From Polytrichum commune (Eukaryota > Streptophyta > Polytrichopsida > Polytrichales > Polytrichaceae): DNA of 64,000 nucleotides. The DNA lies in assembly GCA_950295325.1 (NCBI GenBank), contig OX485803.1, positions 50,051,554-50,115,553 on the forward strand, read 5' to 3'. The position numbers and the translations under genes are program-made. Every line of letters starts with the position of its first letter. Positions within the stretch are counted from its first letter, which is position 1. The notes under the pieces are model-generated. The model saw nothing but the letters and a program-made list of their open reading frames with translations, had not been told where the DNA came from and did not search any database. Below, one piece after another: positions 55,025-64,000 of the stretch.

Positions 55025-55200
55025 GGTATTTTTTTATTTTTTTATTTTTTCCCGTGGGAGATTGAAGGTCGACAGGCCAACACTAAAGCACAGGAGGCGG
55101 TTGACCACCTGGCAAGTTTTCCGTCAAGTAGAGAGGAGATTTCACAGCCGGGAATCGAACCGCCAACCTCTTCCCTCGGGGGGTGCACCTTTCATTAAAA
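55025..55200 (-). mobile_element. tRNA-derived SINE
   Basis: On the minus strand, GCGGTTCGATTCCCGG (about 55149-55164) is a pol III B box, preceded about 35 nt upstream by an A-box-like TAGGTTTTAATGAAAGG. The body ends in an A-rich tail (A6-TA7-TA7-like; T-rich at 55026-55050 on the plus strand). Length about 175 bp, typical of plant SINEs. No target duplication recognised. Confidence 0.6.
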
Positions 55201-55404
55201 CCTAGAATCACGTGCGTTCACTGCATACTCTAAAAACCCCCTATATACAAGTTATTTTTTGTGAAATGAAGTAATACACATACAATTGCAACAATAAATA
55301 TACAAGTGACAATATGTATACACAAAAAACATCCATTCATATATAGTCATTAACATAAGTATACAAATATACTTTTGAACAATAATCAACCCCTATAATA
55401 TGTA
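55201..55404. other. Short AT-rich gap, nothing recognised
   Basis: AT-rich with many TATAC/ATATG steps; no feature. Confidence 0.3.
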
Positions 55405-55409
55405 TAACA
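55405..55409 (+). repeat. Left target site duplication of the Copia element
   Basis: TAACA, repeated exactly at 61355-61359. Confidence 0.85.
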
Positions 55410-55755
55410 TAAAGAGAACAGGGATTTGTACACACGTATCTGTGTATGCAAGACATAGCTTAAATGCAAATGAAATTTTATTTCTATAACTCTTCCTTAC
55501 ATCTCTACGGAATCCTACAAGTATTCCTACGCCTGATGTAGATCAATGTAACATGCAATACTTCTATAAAGCTATTTCTGCTTTTAGCTCTATTCTCTAT
55601 CTGCATCTATTCTGTGTACAAAGATGAGATCCTACTGTCAATCACGAGACTAAATGTAAACTAACCTGTAGATCCTAGAAGGTTCCTATCTAGAAGTTTC
55701 TGAGTCCTAACTAACTCTGTAGGTGGCGAACTGGATGAATGAAAATCATCCAACA
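55410..55755 (-). repeat. 3' LTR of the Copia element
   Basis: 346 bp, identical by eye to the 5' LTR. In element sense it contains a TTTATAGAA TATA-like motif and an AATAAAA polyadenylation signal. Confidence 0.93.
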
Positions 55756-55765
55756 CTCCCACTCG
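55756..55765 (-). promoter_or_regulatory. Polypurine tract
   Basis: CGAGTGGGAG on the minus strand, directly next to the 3' LTR; primes plus-strand DNA synthesis in LTR elements. Confidence 0.7.
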
Positions 55766-56452
55766 TTCATCTGGTTTGACACGCGTCTTGCTCTAAGCGA
55801 CGTTGATACGAACTTTAGGTTTCCTCGCTAAACCCTAACCCTATCTGTCTTTGCTTTGTGAAACCCTAAGTTGCTTTCCTACATCACTTCAGTTCTTCTG
55901 TTCCGATAATGATTCTCTTGTACCACCTTGATTCGTGAATCCCTGTAATCATTGTGTGACATGGGAAAAGGGTGGCTGTAATCATCATGGAAGTGGTGGG
56001 ATCACTTTTCCTTTTCATCATTAAGCAGTGTGCTGTAAGTTGGAGCTCAGAAGAGTTATTTTCTCTAAGTCCTCTCATTTCAATCTGCTCTCCGGAGTTC
56101 CCTTCTTGTGTGTCTCGTGCCAAACGCTTCGAGTTGTCTTTGTTTTCCCTTTTGGGTGTCCTCCAAATGACCTCCTCACTTCTTTGCAACTTGTAATAGC
56201 TCAGTCTGCTTCAGTGCTCAGTGTTTCATTTCGTCTTGTTGAGTCTGCTTCAGCATCCTTGTGATAAATCGCGATGTGTCGATAACTTTGAAATTTCTGT
56301 CTTTTCCTTGAGTAAGATAACGTCTCAGAATGTTTTCATCTGGTGCTTGCAATGGTTGTCATCACTCGTTGTAATATCTAACTTCCTGTTTGACTACGCT
56401 CTAACTCCTTGTAGGTTTACACTTGTTGAAGATAGTCTGCATCTGGTGAATG
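55766..56452 (-). other. Copia 3' non-coding region
   Basis: About 690 bp between the gag-pol stop and the polypurine tract. No ORF with motifs on either strand; longer than usual for Copia, where the stop is often close to the 3' LTR. Confidence 0.6.
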
Positions 56453-59400
56453 TCATTGTGTTGTCTTGTCTGATTGCTCTCTTGTGAAAACGCTCCTGCA
56501 TGTTCTCCCACTCGTTTGAGACGAGGGAGCAATAAGACCGTGGAGAGTCCGGAGATGCTGAAAAACTTCTCGAGGGAGGGACTTGGTAAGTATATCGGCC
56601 AGTTGTTGTTTGGTGTTGATGTAAAATACATCGATCTTCTTGTTGTCATACTTTTCCCGAATAAGATAGTACTTAGTGTCAATATGCTTCGTGCGTTTGT
56701 GAAACTTTGGATTCTTCACTAACTGGATAGCTCCTTGATTGTCGGAGAAGATGGGTGTAGGTTCGTGAGAAGGAAATCCAAGGCTGTGAAGAAGTCGGCG
56801 GAGCCATATAGCTTCCTTCACGGATTCAGACATGGCAACAAACTCCGCTTCAGTTGTGGAGTCTGCAGTGCAACCCTGACGTTTGCTGCACCAAGCGACA
56901 GCACCGTTGGCGAGGAGGAACAAATAGCCTGTGCGAGATTTACGATCGTCATGATCGCCCGCATAATCAGCATCACAATAGCCCTGGAGAGATAAGTCTG
57001 TAGAGGTACCTGAGTAAGAGAGACCCATGTGAATGCTGCCAGATAGATAGCGGAAGATACGCTTAACTGCGGTCCAATGAGAGTGGTGAGGATTGCTGGT
57101 GAATTTAGCAACCTTACTAACTGCAAAAGCAATGTCTGGTCTAGTCATGACCATGGCGTACATGAGGCATCCGACAGCTTCACGGTAAGGCACAGTCGAT
57201 GGTAGAGGTTGATCATCGGGACCAAGCGTAGCTTGAAGAGAAACGTGAGTGTCAGCAGGGGTGGTCACTGGATTAGCGGTGTCCAGTTGAAAACGCTGAA
57301 GAATATCAGTGATGTACCTTGCTTGATTAATCAGAATAGCATGAGTATGAGGATCACGATGAATATGAAAACCAACATAATAATCCATGGGTCCATGGGT
57401 AACCTTGAAGTTAGTTTGAAGGTATTGAATCACTGCATCAAGATCTGCTTCACTTGTGGCGCATACGATCCCGTCATCAACGAAAATGCCAACAATGAGG
57501 TCAACAGATTTGGTGGCGGTAAGACGATAGTAGACGCAGGTGTCAGCATCACTGGTAAGAAGTTGATATAGTTTGAGAAATGTGTCGAAGGTATGATTCC
57601 ACAACCGACCAGATTGTTTCAATCCATATAAGCTCTTGAGGAGAAGGCAAACATAATAAGGGTTGTTGGAATCGATAAAACCCTCTGGTTGTTGCATATA
57701 TATACGAGTGGTAAGGTCACTGTTAAGATAAGCAGTACCAATGTCGAACTGACGCATATGCATTCGTTGTACAGCAGCGATCGCGAAAAGAACTCGTATA
57801 GAATCATGTTTAATAACAGGACTGAATGTTTCGTCATAATCGATACCATGTACCTGACTGTAGCCTTTCGCAACGAGCCTGGCCTTATACTTGTCGATCT
57901 CTCCTGTAGAAGTATATTTAATCTTATATACCCACTTACACTGAACAATGGTTCGACCAGGAGGAGGCGGAACAAGTGTCCAGGTGCAATTCTCCATTAA
58001 AGAGTCATATTCGCGTTCCATGGCTGCTTTCCAGTAGGCTGCTTGAGGGGACATAGTTGCCTGTTTATAAGTAGCTGGTTCTCTATAAGTCTCTGCTGAA
58101 TGGATCATATTAGCAAAAGAACTAGCCTGTGAGACAACAGGAGAATGTGCAAGAGATGGAACAGAGGGATGTTCAGGAGATTGCTGTGCTTGCAAGGTAT
58201 TAGTATAGATGTCTGTCAGTGATCTGTACTTCGGTTGAAGAGGTTGATCTGGTTCAGCAATATTTTCAAGAACGGATGTAGGAGCAGGGATGTCTGAGAT
58301 AGTAATGTCATATGGATCGGAGGATACTGACATGGGAGAGGGGCTAGGATTTTGTATAGGTAAATGAAGAGAATGAGAAGAAGTAACAGAATGTGTAGGA
58401 GAATCTGGAGGAATGGAGTGAAGAGAGGCTGTTGTAGATAATACTCCCACTGGCGGAACAGGTTGTACAACAGGATGTTGAGGTGGTGGGATGGGATTTA
58501 CAGGAAGAAAAGGAACAGGGGGAACAGGAGCAAGGAAGATGGAAGAAGGAATGTCAATACGCGGGGTTTGTTCTTTTGAGAACAGAATAGGTGAGTACCC
58601 GGTAACCTCATCGAAAACCACATCAAAGCTCTCGGAGATAGAACTGGTGAGTGGATCCCAAAATCTCCATCCCTTGCTTGTGTCGCTGTAACCCACAAAA
58701 ATGACTCGAGAACCTTTTGGTTGAAACTTAGTGCGCTTAGACTTATCAATAAAGATATAAGCGAGAGTACCAAAGGTTCTGAAATGAGAAACACTAGGTT
58801 TCGTGTGAAACCATAATTCATAAGGAGTCGTATGACCAACCTGATGATTAATTGTCCGGTTAAGGACGTAGACAGCTGTATGAACAGCTTCTGCCCATAG
58901 TTTGATAGGAAGATTGTGAAGATGTATCATGCTGCGTGCTGCTTCACATATTGTCCGATTATCACGCTCGATGTATCCATTCTGCTGTGGAGTATAGGCC
59001 ATGCTGGTTTCACGTAGAATTCCCTCGTTCTCCAGAAGCGAATCGAAATCAGTGTTACAAAATTCTCCCCCTCTGTCGGTGCGGAGAGTCTGAACAGAGT
59101 GTCCTGTAGTACGTTGAACAATCCTTAAAACTTTAAGGAAAAACTTGATGGCTTCACCCTTTGTTTTAAGAAAGGCAATAAACCGGTATGCGGTGCAATC
59201 ATCCTTGATAAGGATATAATAGTTGGATCCACCCAAAGAAGGAGTAGACATCTTCCCGGATAAGTCTGCATGCAGCAGTTCACCAGGCACTCGTGATCGT
59301 TCTTTCTGTGGATCGGAAGGATAAGTGGATTTATGCTGTTTACCCAGAGCACATCCTAAACAAACTTGAAGTAATTTGCTGCTAGATAATATTGGCAAAT

Positions 59401-60949
59401 CCTTAACGCTTTCATGTAGACTCATGGTTTTGAGTGTATGGACATTCACATGTGCCATTCTGTTGTGCCAAAGGACTAACTCAGTGTCACGAGATGTGGT
59501 GACAGCAAGTGCTGTAGAAAGGGACTGATCTGCAAATGCAGTATCCGACACTGACTGCGATAATTCAGTGTAAGTGGAAGTATCCTGTGCTAATGAAGGA
59601 GGGACAGGAACTATGGACAATTTGTATAGTGTGCCGATTCGCTCTCCTTCCATTACTTTTGGACCTTCTCCGAAGTCATCATGCAGGACACATCTGTCCC
59701 TAAGAGCCTGAAACGCTATTCCTGCTTTGGTCGCAAGGCCAATAGAAAATAGATTTCGTCTTAAACCAGGTATGTATAATACCTTCCTCATGACACCCTT
59801 TTTGTTCACGCCATCAACTAGACGTGTAATGTTTATATCGCCTATACCTCTTACCCATAGGTCTCTATCATCAGCAACAGCGACTGCCCATGTACCTGGT
59901 GGTATGGCTTTGAAAGTAGAGAACCACTCGCGACGTTCTGTCATATGTTCAGTGGCACCCGAATCTGCATACCATGCGCATTCGTCAAGGTTTACGCTCA
60001 TTGCTTGAGATCTCTTGCTGACAACCATGAACGCTTTAGCCTCTGGTTCAAGATCTTGATCTGGTTCAGAATCTGAGGTAGGTTGATCAGATGTTGCAGC
60101 ACAAGCGGCACCACGCTTACCCTTTTGAAATCTGTGTTGATGATCAACCGTAGCTTTCCTTTGATGTGCAATTCTGTCTCTGTCCTTTTTCGGATATGGA
60201 CACTCTGCTGTCCAGTGTTCGTATTCACCGCAGTTGTAGCAACGAGTGCGTCCCTTTAAATTCTTGATGTATTCCTTGTTTTGCTCCTGATTTGGTTTTC
60301 TGTTTTGCGAGTATACCTTGTTGGAGCGAGTGAAGAATGCGGAATCGCCTGCAAGTTCTCCTCCCTGCATTGCCAGGAGATGTTCCAATTGCAGCAATCG
60401 TGCTTTGAGATTGCCGACTGTCTGCTGCTCGGTGGGGACATTAGACCAGGCTGTAACAATACTGTTATAAATGGGAGGTAGGCTGCAAATAATTTTTGTA
60501 ACCAACATGTCTTCATCGACTGGTTTGCCGAGATCCTTCAAGAGGTTGCCCATGCTAACAACCTTATTCACGTGAGTATTAATAGTGTCTCCCACACTCA
60601 TCTTATACTCGTAGAAGTTGTTTTGTACCATATATATGTTCTCCTTGGACTTCTGTTGATAGAGTGAACACAGAGTAGTCCACATAGAAGCTGCAGTTGT
60701 ACAGTTGATCAGGTTTTCAAGTACTGACATACTTACAGATGCGCCGATCAGGTTCTTGGCGATGTTATCAGCCTTGATCCACGCTAGTTTCTCGGCTTCT
60801 GGAGCATCATCTGCCGGTTCCGGAATGCTGCCGGTGACGTGTGGCATCACTTCTCGACTTGAAAAGCAGAGTTCCATGTAGAATTTCCATACAGGAAACT
60901 TCTTCCCATCAAAAATTCTAATCTCAGGATCTTTAGTTTCCATCATCAT
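56453..60949 (-). CDS. Copia gag-pol polyprotein, 1498 residues, intact
   Basis: The first ATG is at 60947-60949 (the longer open frame before it has no ATG). Domains in order, residue numbers from this ATG: gag with a CCHC knuckle, CYNCGEYEHWTAEC (237-250); protease with WYADSGATEH (about 326-335); integrase with an HHCC zinc site (H495, H500, C530, C533) and a DD35E core, D562, D625 (RTDRGGEF), E661; a Pro-rich linker (about 795-870); reverse transcriptase with KARLVAKGYSQ, D1069 (QFDIGTAYLN) and FVDDG (D1158, D1159); RNase H with YCDADYAGD (D1326) and a TEAEFVAMSE motif, then FSDNQGA. It ends shortly after KHIDTKYYLIREK and the TKSLP motif. No stops or frameshifts and all catalytic residues present, so activity is possible. 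One frame for gag and pol is normal for Copia. Confidence 0.97.
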   Translation of the reverse strand: MMMETKDPEIRIFDGKKFPVWKFYMELCFSSREVMPHVTGSIPEPADDAPEAEKLAWIKADNIAKNLIGASVSMSVLENLINCTTAASMWTTLCSLYQQKSKENIYMVQNNFYEYKMSVGDTINTHVNKVVSMGNLLKDLGKPVDEDMLVTKIICSLPPIYNSIVTAWSNVPTEQQTVGNLKARLLQLEHLLAMQGGELAGDSAFFTRSNKVYSQNRKPNQEQNKEYIKNLKGRTRCYNCGEYEHWTAECPYPKKDRDRIAHQRKATVDHQHRFQKGKRGAACAATSDQPTSDSEPDQDLEPEAKAFMVVSKRSQAMSVNLDECAWYADSGATEHMTERREWFSTFKAIPPGTWAVAVADDRDLWVRGIGDINITRLVDGVNKKGVMRKVLYIPGLRRNLFSIGLATKAGIAFQALRDRCVLHDDFGEGPKVMEGERIGTLYKLSIVPVPPSLAQDTSTYTELSQSVSDTAFADQSLSTALAVTTSRDTELVLWHNRMAHVNVHTLKTMSLHESVKDLPILSSSKLLQVCLGCALGKQHKSTYPSDPQKERSRVPGELLHADLSGKMSTPSLGGSNYYILIKDDCTAYRFIAFLKTKGEAIKFFLKVLRIVQRTTGHSVQTLRTDRGGEFCNTDFDSLLENEGILRETSMAYTPQQNGYIERDNRTICEAARSMIHLHNLPIKLWAEAVHTAVYVLNRTINHQVGHTTPYELWFHTKPSVSHFRTFGTLAYIFIDKSKRTKFQPKGSRVIFVGYSDTSKGWRFWDPLTSSISESFDVVFDEVTGYSPILFSKEQTPRIDIPSSIFLAPVPPVPFLPVNPIPPPQHPVVQPVPPVGVLSTTASLHSIPPDSPTHSVTSSHSLHLPIQNPSPSPMSVSSDPYDITISDIPAPTSVLENIAEPDQPLQPKYRSLTDIYTNTLQAQQSPEHPSVPSLAHSPVVSQASSFANMIHSAETYREPATYKQATMSPQAAYWKAAMEREYDSLMENCTWTLVPPPPGRTIVQCKWVYKIKYTSTGEIDKYKARLVAKGYSQVHGIDYDETFSPVIKHDSIRVLFAIAAVQRMHMRQFDIGTAYLNSDLTTRIYMQQPEGFIDSNNPYYVCLLLKSLYGLKQSGRLWNHTFDTFLKLYQLLTSDADTCVYYRLTATKSVDLIVGIFVDDGIVCATSEADLDAVIQYLQTNFKVTHGPMDYYVGFHIHRDPHTHAILINQARYITDILQRFQLDTANPVTTPADTHVSLQATLGPDDQPLPSTVPYREAVGCLMYAMVMTRPDIAFAVSKVAKFTSNPHHSHWTAVKRIFRYLSGSIHMGLSYSGTSTDLSLQGYCDADYAGDHDDRKSRTGYLFLLANGAVAWCSKRQGCTADSTTEAEFVAMSESVKEAIWLRRLLHSLGFPSHEPTPIFSDNQGAIQLVKNPKFHKRTKHIDTKYYLIREKYDNKKIDVFYINTKQQLADILTKSLPREVFQHLRTLHGLIAPSSQTSGRTCRSVFTREQSDKTTQ

Positions 60950-61008
60950 TGTAGACAATCAAAAAATTTCAAGTGCATAGCATCATCTCCTATGGTGGGC
61001 CCATAACC

Positions 61009-61354
61009 TAAAGAGAACAGGGATTTGTACACACGTATCTGTGTATGCAAGACATAGCTTAAATGCAAATGAAATTTTATTTCTATAACTCTTCCTTACA
61101 TCTCTACGGAATCCTACAAGTATTCCTACGCCTGATGTAGATCAATGTAACATGCAATACTTCTATAAAGCTATTTCTGCTTTTAGCTCTATTCTCTATC
61201 TGCATCTATTCTGTGTACAAAGATGAGATCCTACTGTCAATCACGAGACTAAATGTAAACTAACCTGTAGATCCTAGAAGGTTCCTATCTAGAAGTTTCT
61301 GAGTCCTAACTAACTCTGTAGGTGGCGAACTGGATGAATGAAAATCATCCAACA
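61009..61354 (-). repeat. 5' LTR of the Copia element
   Basis: Identical by eye to 55410-55755. Promoter LTR in the element's orientation. Confidence 0.93.
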
Positions 61355-61359
61355 TAACA
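61355..61359 (+). repeat. Right target site duplication of the Copia element
   Basis: TAACA, matching 55405-55409. Confidence 0.85.
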
Positions 61360-62330
61360 AAATATCCTAGCTTTCATCAACAAAGTCGTTGAAAACTTTT
61401 TCATCTCCCGGATGTAACTCATAAACATTTGATTCACCAATATATATCATTATAGCCAATGCAATTATTGTCTCTAAGTCTACCATCAAATGATCAGTAA
61501 GATCATATGTCCACTTGTTGTTAGCCCCTTTTTGATACCAACATAAACCAATCTCCTTGTTACTTTGAGTTGAACGAATCATTTCAAAATCCTAATATTG
61601 CCTCTTTCCCCGATATTACCTTGACACCTTGTACATGGTTCATACTACCCTATAAGGTTGCTAACAAAAATCGTTAATCCTAGTCAATCCTAATTTCATC
61701 CAATATGAAAACTTATGATATGTAGTATAGTAACAGTACCATACAAGTACAATTATTGTATACTTTTTAAAAGCCTTCCATATATGTACGTAACTATAAA
61801 TTATAACATGTGTACCATATGTATACGTAATACGGCAAGGTCCAAATCAATACCCCTCTTGTGCACTCACGTATACTCGTACATGTTTAGTACAGTGGAC
61901 CCCCCGAGCCTCTTCCTTGAGATTTGGGTATCTCTCCACCATCATCCGGTAGTCTAGGATCATCTTAGACAATTAATTCAATAGTTGAAAATATGGAAAA
62001 AATCATAAGAAAGGTTTCGGCATTTTTGAAATTATTATTTTGAAGTGCCGAACCAATTTTCGGCAGTTTAAGTGATTATCCGGCACAGTTGTGCCGAACT
62101 GGCTATGTACCCATGGCTATGTTCCAAAGCTGCATTCACCCTACATGTTCTGGCTTTTTGTTGAACCCACACATTGTTCCCCTAAACCATGCCCAATGTT
62201 GGAATATATTTAACGTGACAGAAGTTTTAGCCGAAGAAGCTTCCAATTCACCATCTACTAGACGTTGTCGTGCAAGAAATGGTTTAATATGTAAATATAG
62301 TATGGAATGGTTTGAGAGTAGGATTTAAAG
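61360..62330. other. Intergenic, nothing firm
   Basis: A minus frame of 71 residues (61367-61582) has fair protein texture (GLCWYQKGANNKWTYDLTD) but no recognised family. Around 62046-62096 two hairpins occur, TGCCGAA/TTCGGCA and CGGCAC/GTGCCG. Confidence 0.3.
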
Positions 62331-62439
62331 AAAATAAAAATAAAACAAAAAAATTAATAATAAAAGTATAAACAAAAGGGAAGGGGAGATCAAAGGAATG
62401 AAGGGGAAGAAAAAGAGCCGTGGTTATAACCACGAAACT

Positions 62440-62640
62440 TGGAGTCTCTGCGTCTTCTCACATGTTCAGGGGGTAGGTGGCGCCAACTAGTAGTTACCTG
62501 CCTAGTTTTCACCAGCAGTATCAAGCCACGTCGCCATTCGCCCGCTCATACAGGTTCAAAGGGGTTCGAACCCGGACCAGTGCTATGGCGCTTGAAGCAT
62601 TTTACCAGTTGGGCTTCTGCGGCTTGGCGTTTATCGGAAC
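62440..62640 (-). mobile_element. tRNA-related sequence, probably a second SINE
   Basis: On the minus strand, AAGCCCAACTGGTAAAATGC (about 62593-62612) resembles a tRNA A box with D loop, and GGTCCGGGTTCGAACCCC (about 62559-62576) is a B box with T arm. Spacing is right for a tRNA-derived head, but no acceptor stem or anticodon arm folds properly, so it is a SINE head or tRNA relic rather than a tRNA gene. Its tail was not found. Confidence 0.4.
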
Positions 62641-62938
62641 ATGCCAAAGGGATTTATATCCCATCCATTTTTTATATATTATTTGTTTTATTTTTGTTTG
62701 AATGAAATTTGATTGGAAGAAAGAAACACACCTTTTGGGAAAGCTTCAAGATAACGTTTTCTTGTTAGAAAGTATTTATGTCATAAGAAGAAGGATCATT
62801 GTAGAGCTTCACCAATTTGATACAATTATTTTGATTTTTTTTTAACATGTTGAATTGGAGAGTTTTTTCTGAGAGTTAAGATGAAGAACTTCAACCAGAG
62901 CTTGAATTAGATTTTTTCTATCTCAATTGCCGATTCAG

Positions 62939-63295
62939 ACTTTTTTGCCACCTAGTCCTGCACCACTGCACGAGCGTCCTCAAGAAGAAGCTGGGTCTTC
63001 TCGATCGTCAAAGCAGCCTCGTGTGGAGCAGCGGTGGTATGGAAACCTTCAACAATATGCTCATGCATTGGTGATTTTGTTGCAAGTTGGATGTGTAGAA
63101 CCTGGCACTCGATATGTGACGTTTGGAAGAATTTTTGAAGGCTTAAATGATAATCAATATTCTTGTTGTATTAGGCTTATCAAAGAAAATCGTGGTCATC
63201 AACGTTGGCTTGAAGGTCCAATTAATTCATTGTCTAAGGCTGATGGTGCGGACTACATTACAATTATTCTTCGACGCATCCTCAAGTTCTTGTAG
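62939..63295 (+). CDS. Unidentified protein, terminal exon (weak Costars-like resemblance)
   Basis: The open frame from 62906 has no ATG. A good acceptor (ATCTCAATTGCCGATTCAG) ends at 62938, so this is probably a 3' exon of about 118 codons. It starts Pro/Glu/Ser-rich, then has QRWYGNLQQYAHALVILLQ, then GTRYVTFGRIFEGLND, and ends with a KADGADYITIILRR segment before TAG at 63293-63295. The VxFGxxF followed about 40 residues later by a D-x-(V/I)-x-I-I-L strand recalls the small winged-helix Costars/ABRACL family, but the similarity is weak and could be coincidence. An upstream exon was not located. Codon texture and the lack of stops make it one of the few non-transposon coding candidates. Confidence 0.4.
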   Translation, partial: TFLPPSPAPLHERPQEEAGSSRSSKQPRVEQRWYGNLQQYAHALVILLQVGCVEPGTRYVTFGRIFEGLNDNQYSCCIRLIKENRGHQRWLEGPINSLSKADGADYITIILRRILKFL

Positions 63296-64000
63296 TTGGA
63301 GTGAAATTTCTTTTGGAATTTTTTTCAATCTCATTTAGACATATAATTGATGTTATACGTTTAGTTTTTAATGTCTTCAAACTTCATCTTGTGTGTTTGA
63401 AGTTTGGTAAATGAAAGGTAGAAATAGTTTACCATTTTGTTAGACTTTTGATGCCTTATGACTAAGATAAGGGATAGATAAGGATGAGTAAGCTAATGGA
63501 AATTAGCCAATGACTTGTTGAAGCCCATGTCACATAGGTATGGGTTAGTGCTGACTTTGGGAGGAGGTTAAGGGGTCAAATCCCTCTATCTTGAAGGAGG
63601 GGGTTTTTTGGAATTTAAAAGTTTGTGAAAAGAGAGAACTCAGTGTATACTTGGAATTTTTCTATGAGATTTTAGGAGTTTATACGTCTTGTTGGTGTGG
63701 TTCCGAAATGATATAGCACGCTCTATTTGAATTTTGTATGTGATTTATATGAAAGTTAGAGTAGAACAATGTTTGTTGTAATGAAATTTAAAATACCATG
63801 ACTTTAAAAGCTTGTAGAAATTCATGTATAGTGTTATTGTTTATGAAATTTGAGCAAGTGAAGTTTTATTGTATCAGCTCTCTATGGAGCTTTATACTTC
63901 TTGATTTAGAGTGTTGAAGAAAGAGTTATGGCTTTCAAGACGAGAAGGTGTTAAGCTGCCAACTAGATTCAAGAATGAAAGTGTGTACCAACTTCAACAG
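63296..64000. other. Probable 3' flank of the preceding exon; nothing else recognised
   Basis: AT-rich, T-rich stretches and possible polyadenylation sites; no motif-bearing frame. Confidence 0.3.

Larger units (their letters stand above)
55410..61354 (-). mobile_element. Complete Ty1/Copia LTR retrotransposon (5945 bp), apparently young
   Basis: Two 346-bp LTRs that I read as identical (55410-55755 and 61009-61354) enclose a single gag-pol frame on the minus strand. A perfect 5-bp duplication (TAACA) flanks both ends. In element orientation the LTR begins TGTTGGATG and ends CTCTTTA, so it has TG...TA rather than TG...CA ends. A GAGTGGGAG polypurine tract precedes the 3' LTR. Everything needed for an autonomous element appears present, except that I could not identify the tRNA that matches the primer site next to the 5' LTR (sequence GGTTATGGGCCCACC). 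Identical LTRs imply insertion within the time it takes to fix less than about one change per 346 bp. Confidence 0.95.

Noticed and set aside
55884-56487. Plus-strand frames inside the Copia 3' region as genes
   Set aside because: They are antisense to the element, short and without motifs.
62555-62580. A functional tRNA gene
   Set aside because: Only A-box and T-arm/B-box-like parts are present; the acceptor stem and anticodon arm do not fold. More likely a SINE head.

Overview
The window looks like nuclear DNA of a land plant. It is AT-rich, gene-poor and dominated by transposon remains, with spliced genes, TATA boxes and poly(A) signals and no operon structure. The clearest lineage marker is a CC-type glutaredoxin (CCMC active site, C-terminal ALWL), a class known from land plants. 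DUF7869-type transposase remains, L1-type LINE remains with a zf-RVT tail, a hAT relic, tRNA-derived SINEs and a Copia element fit a plant. I cannot name the species; a non-flowering lineage (bryophyte, lycophyte or fern) is possible but only a guess.

Layout. 0.4-2.7 kb: decayed LINE, minus strand. 3.4-9 kb: MITE-like repeats, including a terminal-repeat family (called R1 here) with one copy split by a Tourist-like MITE, plus a DUF7869 transposase pseudogene (5.7-6.96 kb) and a GTTCCCA heptamer array (7.55-7.75 kb). 9-15.5 kb: no recognised gene; a four-copy 69-bp tandem array at 12.9-13.2 kb. 15.5-17.1 kb: an intact TATA-driven gene for a 214-residue protein rich in Cys pairs, followed by its decayed duplicate. 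18.2-31.6 kb: what I read as one decayed Helentron/Helitron2-like rolling-circle transposon with an RPA1-like gene, an OTU segment, a Rep (HUH) nuclease, a Pif1-type helicase and a C-terminal endonuclease. It is interrupted by a shorter, better preserved, internally deleted relative (22.3-25.4 kb) and by a foldback Mutator-like element (25.51-26.80 kb) with 491-bp arms and a 9-bp target duplication. 31.86-32.76 kb: 3' end of a second LINE of the same family as the first, with poly(A).

37.39-37.86 kb (minus): the glutaredoxin gene, with a tandemly duplicated upstream region and a CpG-rich TATA region near 38.8 kb. 39.2-39.5 kb: an imperfect inverted duplication. 40.2-42.0 kb: coding debris and three ~220-bp tandem units. 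44.3-46.6 kb: a hAT transposase pseudogene. 47.7-54.6 kb: tandem and direct repeats and several long G/C homopolymers. 55.41-61.35 kb: a complete Copia retrotransposon with two LTRs I read as identical, a perfect 5-bp target duplication and a single open 1498-residue gag-pol frame. 62.94-63.30 kb: an open exon of an unidentified protein.

The Helentron parts belong together: Rep would nick and join single strands, the helicase unwind, RPA coat single-stranded DNA, and the endonuclease and OTU domain are accessory. The two host-like genes (glutaredoxin and the Cys-pair protein) are independent of the transposons and of each other.
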